Assembly (NCBI GenBank): GCA_021323355.1
Contig: JAJONK010000104.1
Location: 1 to 10,528 of the forward strand
Length of the DNA stretch: 10,528 nt
DNA from: Deltaproteobacteria bacterium
GTDB lineage: Bacteria; Desulfobacterota; Binatia; UBA9968
Reading direction: 5' to 3'
Below the pieces are notes generated by a model that made no database searches, was not told the origin of the DNA, and saw only the letters and a program-made list of their open reading frames with translations. Shown here one piece after another: positions 1-7,309 of the stretch (within the stretch, counting starts at the first letter, position 1; each line of letters opens with the position of its first letter). The translations under genes were made by a program, and so were the position numbers.

Positions 1-359
1 CCCAAGCCACTGAGCGCCATGAAGATCATCAACAAGGGAAAACTCGACACAGCGCTCAAGCCGAAAGTCGCCAGTCCGATCATGCCAATGCAAATTCCCA
101 GCAGGAGATTGCGCCGACTCGCTAGATCGGCCAAAAAGCCCGACGGAAAGCTAGCCACTCCAGCCATCAAGGTGCGGGCTGAAGCCAACATGCCGGCTTG
201 GGCAAGCGTTAGCCCCAGAGAGGCAGTGATCAGCGGCAGGATGACCGCAATAACTCCGTTGAAGAGATGTTCGGTGAGATGAGCGCTCGAGTTAGCCGCC
301 AATCGGCCCCAATGACTTAACGGATTGCTCAATACTTGCGCAGTTTCGGCTTTCGACAC
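1..359 (-). CDS. MFS transporter, N-terminal part (cut by left edge)
   Basis: This is the N-terminal 119 codons of a major facilitator superfamily permease, an inner-membrane secondary transporter; the substrate cannot be told. I read a GTG start at 359 because an AGGA-type ribosome binding site lies about 7 nt upstream (in the AAAGGACC at 365-372) and an in-frame stop lies a few codons further up. After a short polar N-terminus there is a first membrane segment (about residues 35-55, GVIAVILPLITASLG), a second (about 58-76), and then the loop GFLADLASRRNLLL at about 74-87. That loop matches MFS motif A (G-x-L-a-D-r-x-G-r-r) between TM2 and TM3. A third hydrophobic segment follows (about 86-105). 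The gene lies 68 bp downstream of the DUF167 gene on the same strand and may be cotranscribed with it. The C-terminal part is outside the window, so completeness cannot be judged. Confidence 0.85.
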   Translation of the reverse strand, partial: MSKAETAQVLSNPLSHWGRLAANSSAHLTEHLFNGVIAVILPLITASLGLTLAQAGMLASARTLMAGVASFPSGFLADLASRRNLLLGICIGMIGLATFGLSAVSSFPLLMIFMALSGL

Positions 360-427
360 TTTTGGTCCTTTAAAAGTTTAATGCTTCCCATAAGCTGATT
401 TTCCGCGGAGCGCAAACTCACCGTGGG

Positions 428-652
428 TTAGTCGATCTCGACCAGCTTTTTTCGGGAAGATTGACCGCGAAGAACTCTCACGGATGATTTAGGGACGGAG
501 AAATATCTCGCCAGTAGTTCGACAACCTCTCGGTTGGCCTTTCCTGCCACAGGCGCGGCATGTACCGAGACTTGATACTCCTGCTGTGAGATTTTTACGA
601 TGTTTTCTTTCCGAGCTTGCGTTTTTACCTGAACAGAAATCCTAAACGACAT
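428..652 (-). CDS. DUF167 / UPF0235 (YggU-like) protein
   Basis: This is a complete 74-residue protein of the DUF167 (UPF0235, YggU) family. These are small, soluble alpha/beta proteins found widely in bacteria and archaea, with no firmly established function. The family signature is clear: V-x-V-H-A-x-P-V-A-G-K-A-N at residues 28-40, an amphipathic helix (REVVELLARYF), then VPKSSVRVLRG and SRKKLVEI at the C-terminus. The normal family length is about 75-100 residues, so this is a short but full member. No strong ribosome binding site is visible before the ATG, and I see no better start. The gene is divergent from the cyclodeaminase-like gene and sits just upstream of an MFS gene on the same strand. 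Confidence 0.88.
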   Translation of the reverse strand: MSFRISVQVKTQARKENIVKISQQEYQVSVHAAPVAGKANREVVELLARYFSVPKSSVRVLRGQSSRKKLVEID

Positions 653-731
653 GGCAGTACGATAACGGATGTGGTTTCACAGGATCAAACCCAATCTACT
701 GGCAGCGAAGTCGGCATTAAAAAGGCTGTGA

Positions 732-759
732 TTGGACAACCCAAATTGGATCGGATAAG
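732..759 (+). promoter_or_regulatory. Possible promoter for the cyclodeaminase-like gene
   Basis: A TTGGAC box (732-737) lies 16 nt before GATAAG (754-759) in an AT-rich stretch of the divergent spacer, upstream of the ribosome binding site at 784-790. The TTGG...CCAA half-sites around 732-744 could also be an operator. The -10 match is weak, and a better box (CATAAT at 761-766) is badly spaced, so this is only a candidate. Confidence 0.25.
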
Positions 760-794
760 TCATAATGTTAAAAATAGCGACGCGGAGGAAAAGC

Positions 795-1842
795 GTGACC
801 CTGATTCTCAGCAATGATGACATTCAGAAAGCGTTGACGGTTAAGGAAAGCCTTGCCGTGATGGAAGAATCTTATCGTGAACAGGCTGCCAGCCGCGCCG
901 TCAACCGCCCCACTTGCCACTCATATTTGCCCCACTCGCTGCCCAATTCGACTTACAGTTTTAAATCGGTGGACGGCGGCGTTGGCAAGTATGGCGTTCT
1001 GGCTTTGCGGGTGACCTCGGATATCGTCCAGGAGCAAACGATCAACAACACGGTTCGGTTGGAAAAGATTCCACTCGCCGGCAAAGGTTTGTTTCTCGGA
1101 CTGGTGCAACTCTTCAGCGCGCAGACGGGCGAGCTTTTAGCGATCATGCCGGACGGCTTTATTCAGCAGACCCGTGTCGGCGTCACCAGCGCACTGGCGA
1201 TGAAATTCATGGCGCGCAAAGATATTAATCGGATCGGGCGGGCAGGCGCGCGCGCATTACCGTTATATGACCGCCATACTGCCGATTGAAAAAGTAAAAG
1301 TCTTTAGCCCCAACCCCGAACACTGCAGAACGTTCACTGAACAAATGTCCAAAGAAACCGGCATTGCCGGCGAACCGGTTAACAGCCCTGAAGAAGCCGT
1401 GAAAGGCTGCGACATCCTATGCAGCGCGACCAATTCCTCCCGACCGGTGGTGAAAGTCGAATGGCTCGCCCCCGGCATGCACTACAACTCAATTCGTGAA
1501 TTCGAGACAGACATTGGCGCTTTGGAAAAATGCGACGTGGTGGCCATCCATACACAATTCGGCGGCATTTATCATTACCAACCGCCCGGCATCGTCGAGG
1601 ATATGCCAGGTGTGCGCCGCGAAAAGCCGCGCGATTGGTCCCGCTACCCGGAAATTTGCGACATCGTCGCAGGTAAAGTCATTGGCAGAAACAACGACCA
1701 GCAGATCACATTCTTTTTAAATAACGTCGGCACCGGGGTTCAATTTGCCGCCATGGGCTACTGCGCATTCAAGGCGGCAAAGGAGCAAGGCTTAGGTCAT
1801 GAGATCCCCTCGGAGTGGTTTCTTCAAGACATCAAACCGTAG
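795..1842 (+). pseudogene. Ornithine cyclodeaminase/mu-crystallin family gene, frameshifted
   Basis: This gene encodes an NAD(P)-dependent member of the ornithine cyclodeaminase / mu-crystallin superfamily (cytosolic; members include ornithine cyclodeaminases, ketimine reductases, and alanine or opine dehydrogenases). The start is GTG 795, because GGAGGAA (784-790) lies 6 nt upstream; an ATG at 765 is less well placed. The first frame gives a normal N-terminal half: LILSNDDI, V-x-E-S-L-x-V-M-E-E-S-Y, GKYGVLALRV, L-V-Q-L-F-S-A-x-T-G-E-L-L-A-I-M-P-D and Q-Q-T-R-V-G-V-T-S-A-L-A-M-K. It then reads INRIG at 1224-1238 and loses homology. Family similarity resumes in another frame from about 1243 (QARAHYRYMTAILPIEKVKVFSPN, then CDILCSATNSSRPV and PGMHYNSI) to the stop at 1840-1842. 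The family normally has G-(I/L)-x-G-x-G-W-Q at the junction. Only 4 nt stand where about 18 are expected, a net loss of about 14 nt that removes the nucleotide-binding glycine loop. Restoring 14 nt would give 353 residues, a normal length. As sequenced it should be inactive. The exact substrate is unknown. Confidence 0.85.
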
Positions 1843-1846
1843 CGCC

Positions 1847-1974
1847 TACAAGCTGCTGAAAAAGCCTCATAGGCTTCGTTCCGCTAGCCCGACTCGCTTC
1901 AACGTACTGAAGCGTACGCCTCAGCTCATCGAACTTCGCGCGCCTTTCCTCTGAGTCTTTTTGAGCAGCTTGTA
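1847..1974. repeat. 128-bp inverted-repeat element, MITE/REP-like
   Basis: The two ends, 1847-1864 (starting TACAAGCTGCT) and 1957-1974 (ending AGCAGCTTGTA), are inverted copies matching at 17 of 18 positions. Just inside them CCTCATAGG and CCTCTGAGT can pair further. The centre holds a perfect 7-bp stem, CGCTTCA-ACGTAC-TGAAGCG, around position 1905. The element has no ORF. It fills the gap between the converging cyclodeaminase-like and MFS genes, starting 5 bp after the former's stop and ending about 50 bp from the latter's. It could be a non-autonomous mobile repeat (MITE or REP family), and could also act as a two-way transcription terminator since the left arm carries an A-run and the right arm a T-run. 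No target-site duplication is obvious. Confidence 0.7.
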
Positions 1975-2025
1975 ATCAGAGTTCTTCGGCACACTGCTAA
2001 ACATCTGGCTTGGCCGTTTAACAAG

Positions 2026-3333
2026 CTATTCCTGCGAGCGACCAATGAGAGGGCGGATGCCGACGACACTGAAGAGAAGTTCTCTGGTGGAAGCCTTCTG
2101 CGTCGGTCTAACCTCGCGAAAGGAACGCGCGAGCAGCAGGTAAAAACCTAGCCTGCAGAAGCACGAAACAGCAAAAAGGCTGAGCAAGCCGTAACCTAGC
2201 AGTGGCGGCAGCTGGGAGCCAAGAAAACCGCCGAGAGCGGAGCCAAGAAAAAGCGCGGCGCCATTGATAACGTTGAAGTACGCAATGCAACGGACGCGTT
2301 TTTGTGGCGTCACGGCGTCGTAGATAAAGTTGGCGGCGCTCAGTGTAACCCCGCTCCAGGCAAACCCGCCCCAGATTTGAACGAGCATCAGGTACGCAGG
2401 GTCATGGGAAATGAGCCAAAAGGCGGGAATGAGCGCGGCGAGGAACGAACTCAGCCGCAGCACACGGACGTTGCCGACGAGGTCCGCATGTCTTCCCCAG
2501 AGCGGCAGCGCAACCAGCGAAGCAAATGAGGAACAGACCTGGAGACCCATATAGGTCAAGTAACTAAATTGCAGGTCGCGCAGCATGAAGACGGCGAAAA
2601 ACGGCGCCGATAAGTAAGTCGCAAACGTAAGGCAGGCGCTGAAGACCACGAATCTCAAAAAGTTGCTTTGCCTGAATCGAGCGATGAACATCAAGAACGT
2701 AAAATCGCTTGCGGGATCGCTTCTATGCGGCGGCTCATCCATGCGGCTGATGAAGTAACCTGACGCGAAGCGGGCCAGTGCTGCCGAACCGAACAAGAGG
2801 CAAAACCCGGCGCTGTAAGATATTTCACCGAATGAATATAGGACCAGGCCCGATATGATGATGCTGGCTAAGGTCACTGCGCCAACCGTCCGATTGCGCC
2901 AGCCAAAGTATCGGCCTCTTTTACTCGAGGGAATGTAATCGGTGATTAAGCTACCCCACGCCGGCCCGGCCAAGCCGCCGCATACCGCGATCAGGATCAG
3001 TAGAGCGGTCAATAACTCCACCCGTTGCGCGTTGTCGAGCCAGGGCAGAATGGCGATGCAAAGAATCAACGAAGCTTGACATAAGACTAAACGCACCAGC
3101 AATTTAAGCCTGCCGCCAATCCAATGAATTACGCGGACTGCAAGGAACTGCGAGACGGATGCGAGCAGATGGGGCAGCGCGCTGATCAAACCCACCTGTT
3201 GAACCGTGGCGCCTAAGAAAAGCGCCAGAGGGGTTGCGTAATGTTCGGTGATCCCGGCCATGAAGGCGGCAAAGATCCCGTCCTTAAATGACGATCGGAG
3301 GCTCTCTCTAACGTCGACCCTTTTTCCTCTCAT
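2026..3333 (-). CDS. MFS transporter, complete
   Basis: This is a complete 435-residue polytopic inner-membrane protein of the major facilitator superfamily, with about 12 hydrophobic segments by eye. The N-terminus is short and basic, followed by TM1 (about residues 18-40), then LSALP-type TM2 (about 46-66) and a basic loop GGRLKLLVRL (about 73-82). The pairs LAGPAWGSLITDYIPSSKRGRYFGWRNR (about 121-148) form the TM4-TM5 region. A G-R-Y-F-G-W-R-N-R loop of this kind is seen in a group of poorly characterised bacterial MFS proteins. A long cytoplasmic loop (SRMDEPPHRSDPASD) separates the two halves, and LPLWGRHADLVG in the second half is the motif-A copy. The substrate cannot be inferred. The ATG at 3333 lacks a clear ribosome binding site but gives a sensible N-terminus. 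It converges on the cyclodeaminase-like gene and diverges from the sensor-kinase unit. Confidence 0.9.
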   Translation of the reverse strand: MRGKRVDVRESLRSSFKDGIFAAFMAGITEHYATPLALFLGATVQQVGLISALPHLLASVSQFLAVRVIHWIGGRLKLLVRLVLCQASLILCIAILPWLDNAQRVELLTALLILIAVCGGLAGPAWGSLITDYIPSSKRGRYFGWRNRTVGAVTLASIIISGLVLYSFGEISYSAGFCLLFGSAALARFASGYFISRMDEPPHRSDPASDFTFLMFIARFRQSNFLRFVVFSACLTFATYLSAPFFAVFMLRDLQFSYLTYMGLQVCSSFASLVALPLWGRHADLVGNVRVLRLSSFLAALIPAFWLISHDPAYLMLVQIWGGFAWSGVTLSAANFIYDAVTPQKRVRCIAYFNVINGAALFLGSALGGFLGSQLPPLLGYGLLSLFAVSCFCRLGFYLLLARSFREVRPTQKASTRELLFSVVGIRPLIGRSQE

Positions 3334-3397
3334 TTTAGGTAGAAAAAGGATGAGGTATTTTCGGAGAAATTGCCAGCTAGGAATGAGCGCCAGGTTA

Positions 3398-3427
3398 TTT
3401 ACAACTTCTGGAAACTGGATTTACAAT
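3398..3427 (+). promoter_or_regulatory. Sigma-70-like promoter for the sensor-kinase unit
   Basis: TTTACA (3398-3403) is a five-of-six match to the -35 consensus and TACAAT (3422-3427) a five-of-six match to the -10 consensus, with an 18-nt spacer. It lies in the spacer between the divergent MFS and kinase genes and points toward the kinase. Transcription would start near 3434 and run through the small ORF at 3487 into the kinase at 3665, leaving a leader of about 230 nt before the kinase. I see no terminator in that leader. Confidence 0.5.
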
Positions 3428-3486
3428 ACGATGTCGCGGGCTGATTCAGCTTGCTTTCAAACAGCCCGAAAACACTAGAGCTAATT

Positions 3487-3645
3487 ATGGCACGGAAGGT
3501 TATCACCGAGACCAAGAACGAGCAGCCCAAGATAGTTCAAACATCGCCAGTCATGCTTCCGTCCCACTTAATGCCAGCCAACGCTGCCGCTGTTCGTGCA
3601 GCGGTGGATAATGTTACAGATTGCGAGCGGCACCTAAGCGAATGA
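3487..3645 (+). CDS. Small hypothetical protein upstream of the kinase
   Basis: This is a 52-codon ORF starting MARKVITETK and ending CERHLSE, which I do not recognise. It has no signal peptide or membrane segment. The first half is polar and basic, and the second (PANAAAVRAAVDNV) could be an amphipathic helix. A weak AGAG sequence lies 6 nt before the ATG. An in-frame TTG at 3451 would add 12 residues but has less support. It lies between a good promoter and the kinase, and its stop is 19 nt before the kinase ATG, so translation coupling is possible. It could equally be a chance ORF in the leader. Confidence 0.35.
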   Translation: MARKVITETKNEQPKIVQTSPVMLPSHLMPANAAAVRAAVDNVTDCERHLSE

Positions 3646-3664
3646 TCAGCAAGCGCCGGGCTTT

Positions 3665-6600
3665 ATGAAGATTCGTTCGCACCTACTCTTTCTTGTACTT
3701 GGCACTCTCCTTCCAATCCTGGCTTTTTCCGCCGCGATGACCGCGGTCTTTTGGCGTGAACAACGTCAAGCTCTCGAGCAGCGCTTTGTCGACCGCGTGC
3801 GAGGAATGACCATCGCGCTGGATCGAGAGATCGATGGCAACATTCGTTCGCTCCAGATGCTGGCCGAATCACCACATCTCCAATCCAATGATCTACTTAG
3901 CTTCCACGAACAGATCATGCGCGCTCGCTCGACGCAGAGTACTTGGGCAAATATTATCTTGAGTGATCCGGTCTCGGGTAGGCAAGTGATCAACCTTCGA
4001 TATCCCTTCGGCCAGCCGCTGCCGGAAACGTTGATAGACAAAAGCACACTTTCGTCAGTGGTAAAATCAGGGCGTCCATTTGTAGCGCCTATTTCGCAGG
4101 TACGCGTAGGTGGAAACTACATGACAACAATTGTAGTTCCAGCCAAAACAGGCAGCGGGCGCCCCTATACACTGATGGCCGTCATTGATCCGTCGAGCTG
4201 GTTACATTTTTTGTCCAACTACCCAGTTGCCACGGATGCAACACTGACTTTACTGGACCAAAACGGCATCATCATCGCGCGCACACTGAATTCTGAACGA
4301 TGGGTCGGTCAACTTCCCGCAGAGGGGCTGACGCTCCAAGCGCGCAAGGCGCCTGAAGGCTCATCGATAACTCAAGGGTTAGAGGGACAATGGTTCTATA
4401 CGGCGCATAGCCGCTCGAAGCTCGCAGGGTGGACCTTGGCTTCAGGCGTTCCCAAGGAAGGCGTTGAAGCCGCACTGCGTCAATCGGTGCTGCTGATGGT
4501 TGCCGGAGTCGCGGCAACTGCGATCTTAGCGATCACGCTTGCTGGCGTCTTCGGCAGACGGATTGCTCGGCCGATTTCTGAGCTGGCACACTCCGCTCAG
4601 GCTTTGGCCACCGGCGAGCGCGTGAATGCTCATGGAGCCACCGAAGTTGCGGAGGTCGACGATGTTCGGGCTGCGTTCTCCTCGGCTGCGGACCGGTTGC
4701 GGGCTAAAGATTCAGCGCTACGCGACAGCGAGGAGCGTTTTCGCAGCATGGCCGATACAGCGCCCGTGCTACTCTGGTTATCGGATGTCGATCAACAATG
4801 CACATATATCAATAAGCCCTGGCTCAATTTCACTGGTCGCACACTTGAACAAGAGCTGGGCGCGGGCTGGATGGAGAGCATTTACCCTGAAGATCGCCCG
4901 CGGTGTCTTGAAACGTATCGGACATCCTTTTATCGCCGCGAGCGCCTCGAAATGGAATACCGGCTGCGACGCTCCGACGGTGAGTACCGCTGGGTCTTGA
5001 ATCGTGGTGCGCCGCGAGTGACCGACAATGGCGAGTTCATCGGTTATGTTGGCTCCTGCGTCGACATTACCGAACGTAAACGAGTTGAGGAATCTCTGCG
5101 TGAAAGCGAGGCGCGCCTGCGGCTCGCGATGCGAACCGGCAAAGTCGGTGTCTGGGATTGGGACATTTTGGCCAACCGAGTGGTGTGGACCGAATCTCTC
5201 TATGCGATTCACGGCGTGAGACCGGATGAGTTCGTTACCACCATCGAAGCTTTTGCCGCGCTGCTCCACCCCGAGGACCGTGATCTGGTTTTGCACAGCC
5301 TTCAACGCGCTCTGGAGCACGATGCGCCCTATGAGCTCGAGTTCCGCGCGATTCGACCGGATGGGCAGATCATATGGCTGTTTACCAACGCGATGATATT
5401 GCGAAACGGCGGCGAACCGTTCCGTATGCTCGGCGCCACTATGGATATCACGCAGCGCAAGCTGGCCGAAGAGACAGTGCTCAGGCTACTTCATATCAGC
5501 GAACGGCTTAACTCCACGCTCGATGTCGATACGCTGCTCGATGTTTTAGTTGGCGAGGCGATCCGGATTGTTGACGGCGAGAGCGGCGTTTCCGGCCTTT
5601 ATACCCCGGAGGGAATGGTTTGCCGCAAGTATTTACACAAAGGCAAACCGGTCCCATTCGATTATTGCTGGCGGCCAGCAGAAGGATTGCCGGGGCACAT
5701 CATCAACGAGAAACTGCCCTACCTGACCAATGAGGCCAATGCCGACCCAAGGACCGCGCAAGAGTTCTACGCTCGGTTTGAAGTCCGTAATGCCCTATCG
5801 ATACCGATCCTGAATTTTCAGCGCGAGCTCATCGGCTTCTTCGAGATCCATAACAAAAAAAGCGCCGGCGGATTCACGGATCTGGACAAACGCACCCTGG
5901 TGGCGATCTCGGAGGCTGCTGCCACAGCGATCCAGAACAGCTTGGCTTACCGAAGAGTGCAGGAAGCCGAGGAATCTTTGCGTGACGTCGATCGACGTAA
6001 GGATGAGTACTTGGCGATGCTGGGGCATGAGCTACGTAACCCGCTTGGAGTCATAAGCATAAGCGCACAGTTACTGCGCGGGCAAGAGCCGTCCTCGCCC
6101 GAACTGGCCGAGCTCCGCGATATCGTGGACCGTCAGGTGGAACATATGACCCGGCTGCTTGATGATTTACTTGACGTATCACGAATCTCTCGCGGTCAAA
6201 TGAAACTCAACCAAACTTTGTGTGATTTTTCCTCGCTTGTCCGGCAAACCATGCAGGATTATCGCTCCAAGCTTGAAACCAACAACCTGCACGTCAAGAT
6301 GGATATACCTGACCGGCCAATGTGGGTCATGGGAGATCGGACCAGGTTGGCGCAAACCATCAGCAATATCCTGCATAACGCGGATAAATTCACCGGCGCC
6401 GGCGGAACCATAACCGTTGCAATCGAGGAGGAAGCTGCCGCCAAACAGGTTATCCTCACGGTGCGTGACACGGGCATCGGCATGGAACCAAAACTCCTGG
6501 CGCGCGTTTTTGAGCCATTCATTCAGGGCGATCACGGTATCGATCGGCGACCCGGTGGACTTGGACTGGGATTGCCGCTGGTCAAGGGCTTGATCGAGTT

Positions 6601-7117
6601 GCACGGCGGCCAGGTGCGCGCTTCAAGCGCTGGGCCGGGGCACGGATTCCAGATCACCATCCGGCTGCCGCTCCGAGATCAAGCCGCGCCTACAATCAGA
6701 CGGCTGAGCTCCGCCCCTGTTCACGCGAGCGCCTGCCGCATCCTGGTGATCGAAGACAACAGAGCGGCATCAAGGACAATGAACCTGTACCTGACCCATC
6801 AAGGCCATACTGTGGAAGCGGCGCACACCGGGCGCGAAGGTATTCAAGCCGCACGACGGTTCCAGCCTGATGTCATACTCTGCGATATCGGCCTGCCGGA
6901 ATTTGACGGTTACAAAGTTGCGCGGCAAGTGCGGCAAGAGCCGGAACTCAATCGCGTGTATCTGATCGGAATTTCAGGCTACGGACAGGAACACGATAAG
7001 GAGCGCGCCTGGCAGGCCGGCTTCAACGCCTATCTGGTAAAGCCTGTTGATATGTCGGAGCTCGAAACCTTGCTGGCGAAATTTCAAACCGACGCGGGTA
7101 TACGCGGCATGATGTGA
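3665..7117 (+). CDS. Hybrid histidine kinase: Cache-HAMP-PAS-PAS-GAF-HisKA-HATPase-REC
   Basis: This is a complete 1150-residue membrane sensor kinase with its own receiver domain. TM1 (about residues 6-30) and TM2 (about 274-298) flank a periplasmic region of about 240 residues that looks like a Cache sensor and ends in the typical GWTLASGVP. A HAMP linker follows (about 299-350, beginning RRIARPISEL). Then come two PAS domains of the PAS_3 type with PAC tails (about 353-472, Y-P-E-D-R and DITERKR; about 480-600, H-P-E-D-R and DITQRKL) and a GAF domain (about 605-765). In HisKA, the phosphorylated His is H788 in GHELRNP. HATPase_c has an N-box with N905, a G1 box DTGIGM at about D935 and GGLGLGL at about 964. 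The C-terminal REC (about 1024-1143) has the acidic pair E-D near VIEDN, phospho-acceptor D1074 in LCDIGLPEFDG, and the conserved Lys in VKPVD. All catalytic residues are present. The ligand is unknown. No DNA-binding regulator or phosphotransfer protein lies in the window, so the output partner is elsewhere. The ribosome binding site is weak. Confidence 0.95.
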   Translation: MKIRSHLLFLVLGTLLPILAFSAAMTAVFWREQRQALEQRFVDRVRGMTIALDREIDGNIRSLQMLAESPHLQSNDLLSFHEQIMRARSTQSTWANIILSDPVSGRQVINLRYPFGQPLPETLIDKSTLSSVVKSGRPFVAPISQVRVGGNYMTTIVVPAKTGSGRPYTLMAVIDPSSWLHFLSNYPVATDATLTLLDQNGIIIARTLNSERWVGQLPAEGLTLQARKAPEGSSITQGLEGQWFYTAHSRSKLAGWTLASGVPKEGVEAALRQSVLLMVAGVAATAILAITLAGVFGRRIARPISELAHSAQALATGERVNAHGATEVAEVDDVRAAFSSAADRLRAKDSALRDSEERFRSMADTAPVLLWLSDVDQQCTYINKPWLNFTGRTLEQELGAGWMESIYPEDRPRCLETYRTSFYRRERLEMEYRLRRSDGEYRWVLNRGAPRVTDNGEFIGYVGSCVDITERKRVEESLRESEARLRLAMRTGKVGVWDWDILANRVVWTESLYAIHGVRPDEFVTTIEAFAALLHPEDRDLVLHSLQRALEHDAPYELEFRAIRPDGQIIWLFTNAMILRNGGEPFRMLGATMDITQRKLAEETVLRLLHISERLNSTLDVDTLLDVLVGEAIRIVDGESGVSGLYTPEGMVCRKYLHKGKPVPFDYCWRPAEGLPGHIINEKLPYLTNEANADPRTAQEFYARFEVRNALSIPILNFQRELIGFFEIHNKKSAGGFTDLDKRTLVAISEAAATAIQNSLAYRRVQEAEESLRDVDRRKDEYLAMLGHELRNPLGVISISAQLLRGQEPSSPELAELRDIVDRQVEHMTRLLDDLLDVSRISRGQMKLNQTLCDFSSLVRQTMQDYRSKLETNNLHVKMDIPDRPMWVMGDRTRLAQTISNILHNADKFTGAGGTITVAIEEEAAAKQVILTVRDTGIGMEPKLLARVFEPFIQGDHGIDRRPGGLGLGLPLVKGLIELHGGQVRASSAGPGHGFQITIRLPLRDQAAPTIRRLSSAPVHASACRILVIEDNRAASRTMNLYLTHQGHTVEAAHTGREGIQAARRFQPDVILCDIGLPEFDGYKVARQVRQEPELNRVYLIGISGYGQEHDKERAWQAGFNAYLVKPVDMSELETLLAKFQTDAGIRGMM

Positions 7118-7232
7118 TTTGCACATCCAGCGCTGCTCGGGGCGGGTAGAACCTTCGCGTTATCAACAGCGGTCTTGTGACTTCTGGCCAAACAGTTCGC
7201 TCTTCCCGGTAAGCTGCGTTCCTGCTCCCCTA

Positions 7233-7260
7233 TTGAATCCATATCCAGACTCGTCAGTAT
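7233..7260 (+). promoter_or_regulatory. Possible promoter for the DUF72 gene
   Basis: TTGAAT (7233-7238) and CAGTAT (7255-7260), 16 nt apart, are partial matches to the sigma-70 boxes about 50 bp before the DUF72 start. They lie in the 192-bp spacer that follows the kinase stop. The spacer shows no terminator hairpin and no convincing ORF. Readthrough from the kinase is the alternative. Confidence 0.25.
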
Positions 7261-7309
7261 TGAAAAAGAGACAAAGGGACGTCTTGCGTTCAAAGAGACC
7301 GTCAGAGTC

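Noticed and set aside
617..817. 66-residue plus-strand frame across the divergent spacer
   Set aside because: It overlaps the DUF167 start on the other strand and the cyclodeaminase start, with no family resemblance and no ribosome binding site.
1224..1270. Programmed ribosomal frameshift in the cyclodeaminase-like gene
   Set aside because: There is no slippery heptamer, and amino acids of the glycine loop are missing, so this is a deletion and not a simple change of frame.
4778..5320. 180-residue open frame on the minus strand inside the kinase gene
   Set aside because: It is antisense to well-conserved PAS domains and has no recognisable motif, so it is a composition shadow.
7118..7309. 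A small gene in the spacer after the kinase (frame 7119-7313)
   Set aside because: The translation is low-complexity, rich in Pro, Ser and Cys, without a ribosome binding site; the spacer looks non-coding.
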